A stretch of 64,000 nucleotides of DNA from positions 43,200,501 through 43,264,500 of the forward strand of contig CM032117.1 in NCBI GenBank assembly GCA_018894105.1. Reading direction: 5' to 3'. Below, piece after piece: positions 62,501 through 64,000 of this stretch; positions within the stretch are counted from its first letter, which is position 1, and the number at the start of each line of letters is the position of its first letter. The notes beneath the pieces are model-generated. The model ran no database searches. It saw only the letters and a program-made list of their open reading frames with translations, and was not told where the DNA came from. A program made the translations under genes and the position numbers. The DNA comes from Jacaranda mimosifolia. Taxonomy: Eukaryota; Streptophyta; Magnoliopsida; Lamiales; Bignoniaceae.

Positions 62501-63189
62501 CTAGCTTCCATCATCATTGTCAGGGTCAGGGTACAAAAGATTCCAGAATGATGAATCCAAATGTCCATTTCCCGGGGGTGCTTGTGCAGCAACAGTGACA
62601 ATGGGATTGGAAACCGCTGCCTCAACTGTGGCGTTATCGTTAGAAATTTGAATCATGTCCGAACTTGAAAATAGGTTTATATTTTTTAGAGGACCAAAAA
62701 TATCACATAGATCTGACCACTGAGATTCTCCTTTTATCATGTAAGCCTCAGACAGTAGAAATTTCTACAAAAATCAATCATTAATTACTACGTCACTAAT
62801 CTAAATAAAGCAATAAATACAAACTGGAACAGAAGTAATTGACAAAACTTGCCATCATGATGTAGTCCCATATATATGTTTCCACTGCCACCACGTTGTT
62901 TGCCTCATCATAGGCAACTAGTTCTAATGATATCAAAAACCTAAATATGGTGTCTCTGTTGAAGATATTTGAAACGAATGCTCGCATCTTGGTAACTCAA
63001 GTTGGTTCTGAATTTGATATTCATGGAGTGTAAGCACGATTGAATAAGTGTTACATTATATCAGCTCAGAGGTCTTCCATCCATACGAGCAAACCCATCA
63101 AGCCAGGATATGAATTCACGATCAATGTCTTTTACCCATAAAGGAGTATAGAAGATGGAATCCTGACTTCGGGGATGTCGTGGTGCCAT
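62501..63189 (-). pseudogene. Second Myb/SANT-like ORF, opposite strand, broken, with a GC-AG intron
   Basis: It starts MAPRHPRSQDSIFYTPLWVK (63189). DIDREFISWLDGFARMDGRPLS follows and the frame meets TGA at about 63061. The same frame then reads SMNIKFRTNLSYQDASIRF and KYLQQRHH to a TAG near 62944. A one-base shift leads into AYDEANNVVAVETYIWDYIM. Splicing from a G|GCAAGT donor near 62852 to an AG acceptor at 62765 (exon from 62764) keeps frame into KFLLSEAYMIKGESQWSDLC, DIFGPLKN and a Ser/Asp-rich tail ending at TAG 62501-62503. The layout matches Myb/SANT-like proteins that accompany plant Harbinger transposases. Two stops and a shift make it a pseudogene. Confidence 0.68.
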
Positions 63190-63249
63190 GAATGTTGGTT
63201 GGGTCAAGTGTGAACTAGGAAATGGCAGTATGCATGGAATGAACAAATG

Positions 63250-64000
63250 TTTACGACAGAGTGTTTCACTGCTGTGTAGAGTTGGCCTATATATTCAACA
63301 TATGCAATCAAAATTGAACAACAATTCCTGTGATTGGAAAAGACATGAGTAGCAGGACATTATCACACAATGCTTAGCAGCCTTAAGGAGTTTATCCAAG
63401 AAAAAGGACACTAAAGCAGCCTGACAAGCCATGGCCAAGATAGTTGTGAACTAGATGCAATTTCCAAGAAAAATGACAATAATAGGAATCTTGAAAAGGT
63501 GATGTATTTTTTCAATGTTATTGTAACCGCATGGGCTTGATAATGTTCCCACAACTTGATAATGCATGGACTAAAATCTTCTGCATGGCTAGGGAAGCCT
63601 TGCAGTGGTCCCTACAATCGACACAATAAAAAAAGAAGACAAATGCATGTGGCGACAATTATATTATGCACCAAGCCAATTTCTGTTTAAAGTCTGTTAA
63701 CTAAATCATCCAGAATTGTTTTTGCTATTTGGTAGCCAAATTTCATGCGCTTTTTTAAAAAAAAAATAAAAAAACCAATAGCGAGATGCCATAACAGAAA
63801 TAAATGGGGAACATTTAGGTGGGATAAATTTTAGTAGGGAATACGTTACACAGATAAAGACTACAAAATACCAAACCCATGTTTACAGAGTGCAAAAGCA
63901 TATATTACATTAAAAAAACCTAAGGGTTAAGTTTCCAAGCAACATACATTCCAAGTTAAATTAATTTATAAAATATTTACACAACACAGTTTAACATAAT
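63250..64000. other. Right edge, no gene seen
   Basis: AT-rich with an A-run at 63757-63773. No open frame of note and no recognised motif. It could be the end of the Harbinger-type element or flanking DNA. Confidence 0.4.

Larger units (their letters stand above)
50727..64000 (+). mobile_element. Large PIF/Harbinger element or cluster, left end at 50727, right end not seen
   Basis: GGGCTCGTTTGATATCATAT starts right after a TTA trinucleotide (50724-50726), the usual PIF/Harbinger target, and subterminal ATGTTTGATG-type sequence follows. Downstream lie a DDE transposase pseudogene (52533-58996) and a Myb/SANT-like ORF relic (59387-60472), the two genes such elements carry. A second Myb/SANT-like pseudogene lies on the opposite strand (62501-63189). 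No matching right terminus was found, so the element may run past the window or be two elements. Nested insertions account for about 5 kb of this span. Confidence 0.55.

Noticed and set aside
1..64000. tRNA, rRNA or microRNA genes
   Set aside because: I saw no convincing tRNA A/B-box pair or rRNA core. The long inverted repeats present are explained by transposon ends. A covariance-model scan would be needed to exclude small RNAs.

Overview
This is nuclear DNA from a flowering plant, almost certainly a eudicot. Genes are split by GT-AG introns, intergenic DNA is AT-rich, and most of the window is nested plant-type transposable elements (Ty3/gypsy Tat and chromovirus relics, LTR relics, hAT and PIF/Harbinger elements). 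I could not fix genus or family. Two host genes are well supported, both on the minus strand.

Host genes. (1) 1-11152: the 5' half of STT3, the catalytic subunit of oligosaccharyltransferase, with 15 exons rebuilt base by base (423 codons plus 1 nt). The gene runs off the left edge. (2) 23873-29337: a complete six-exon SDS22-type gene (331 aa), the leucine-rich-repeat regulator of protein phosphatase 1. The two stand head to tail. As I recall, their Arabidopsis counterparts are also neighbours (At5g19690/At5g19680), so this looks like an old gene pair pushed about 12.7 kb apart by transposons.

Layout. 1-11.2 kb: STT3, with a 4.5 kb intron 6 holding a MITE. 11.5-13.2 kb: two hAT-like MITEs. 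14.7-23.3 kb: decayed Tat-lineage Ty3/gypsy element (+), post-integrase tandem repeats, an antisense ORF relic and probable LTR. 23.9-29.3 kb: SDS22, with a chromovirus-like relic in intron 1. 29.4-30.1 kb: hAT-like MITE 66 bp from the SDS22 start codon. 30.4-38.3 kb: second Tat relic (-) with LTR-like flanks, one of which carries a 1,009 bp hAT deletion derivative. 38.7-44 kb: very AT-rich DNA with a diverged direct repeat. 44-49 kb: a third LTR-like copy, cut by a 1.58 kb hAT MITE (8-bp TSD) and followed by a 2.2 kb TG..CA element with a 5-bp TSD (probable solo LTR). 49-50.5 kb: coiled-coil/gag-like ORF debris. 50.7 kb to the right edge: PIF/Harbinger material, namely a DDE transposase pseudogene broken by a 3.4 kb solo-LTR-like element and by a second, inverted copy of the 1.6 kb hAT MITE, followed by Myb/SANT-like ORF pseudogenes on both strands.

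No rRNA, tRNA or CRISPR was recognised. I see no convincing new cellular system. The most unusual content is the nested transposon architecture: TSD-bounded insertions whose order can be read directly, an inverted pair of long non-autonomous hAT elements, a 22-copy tandem array inside a solo LTR, and tandem repeats following integrase in both Tat relics.
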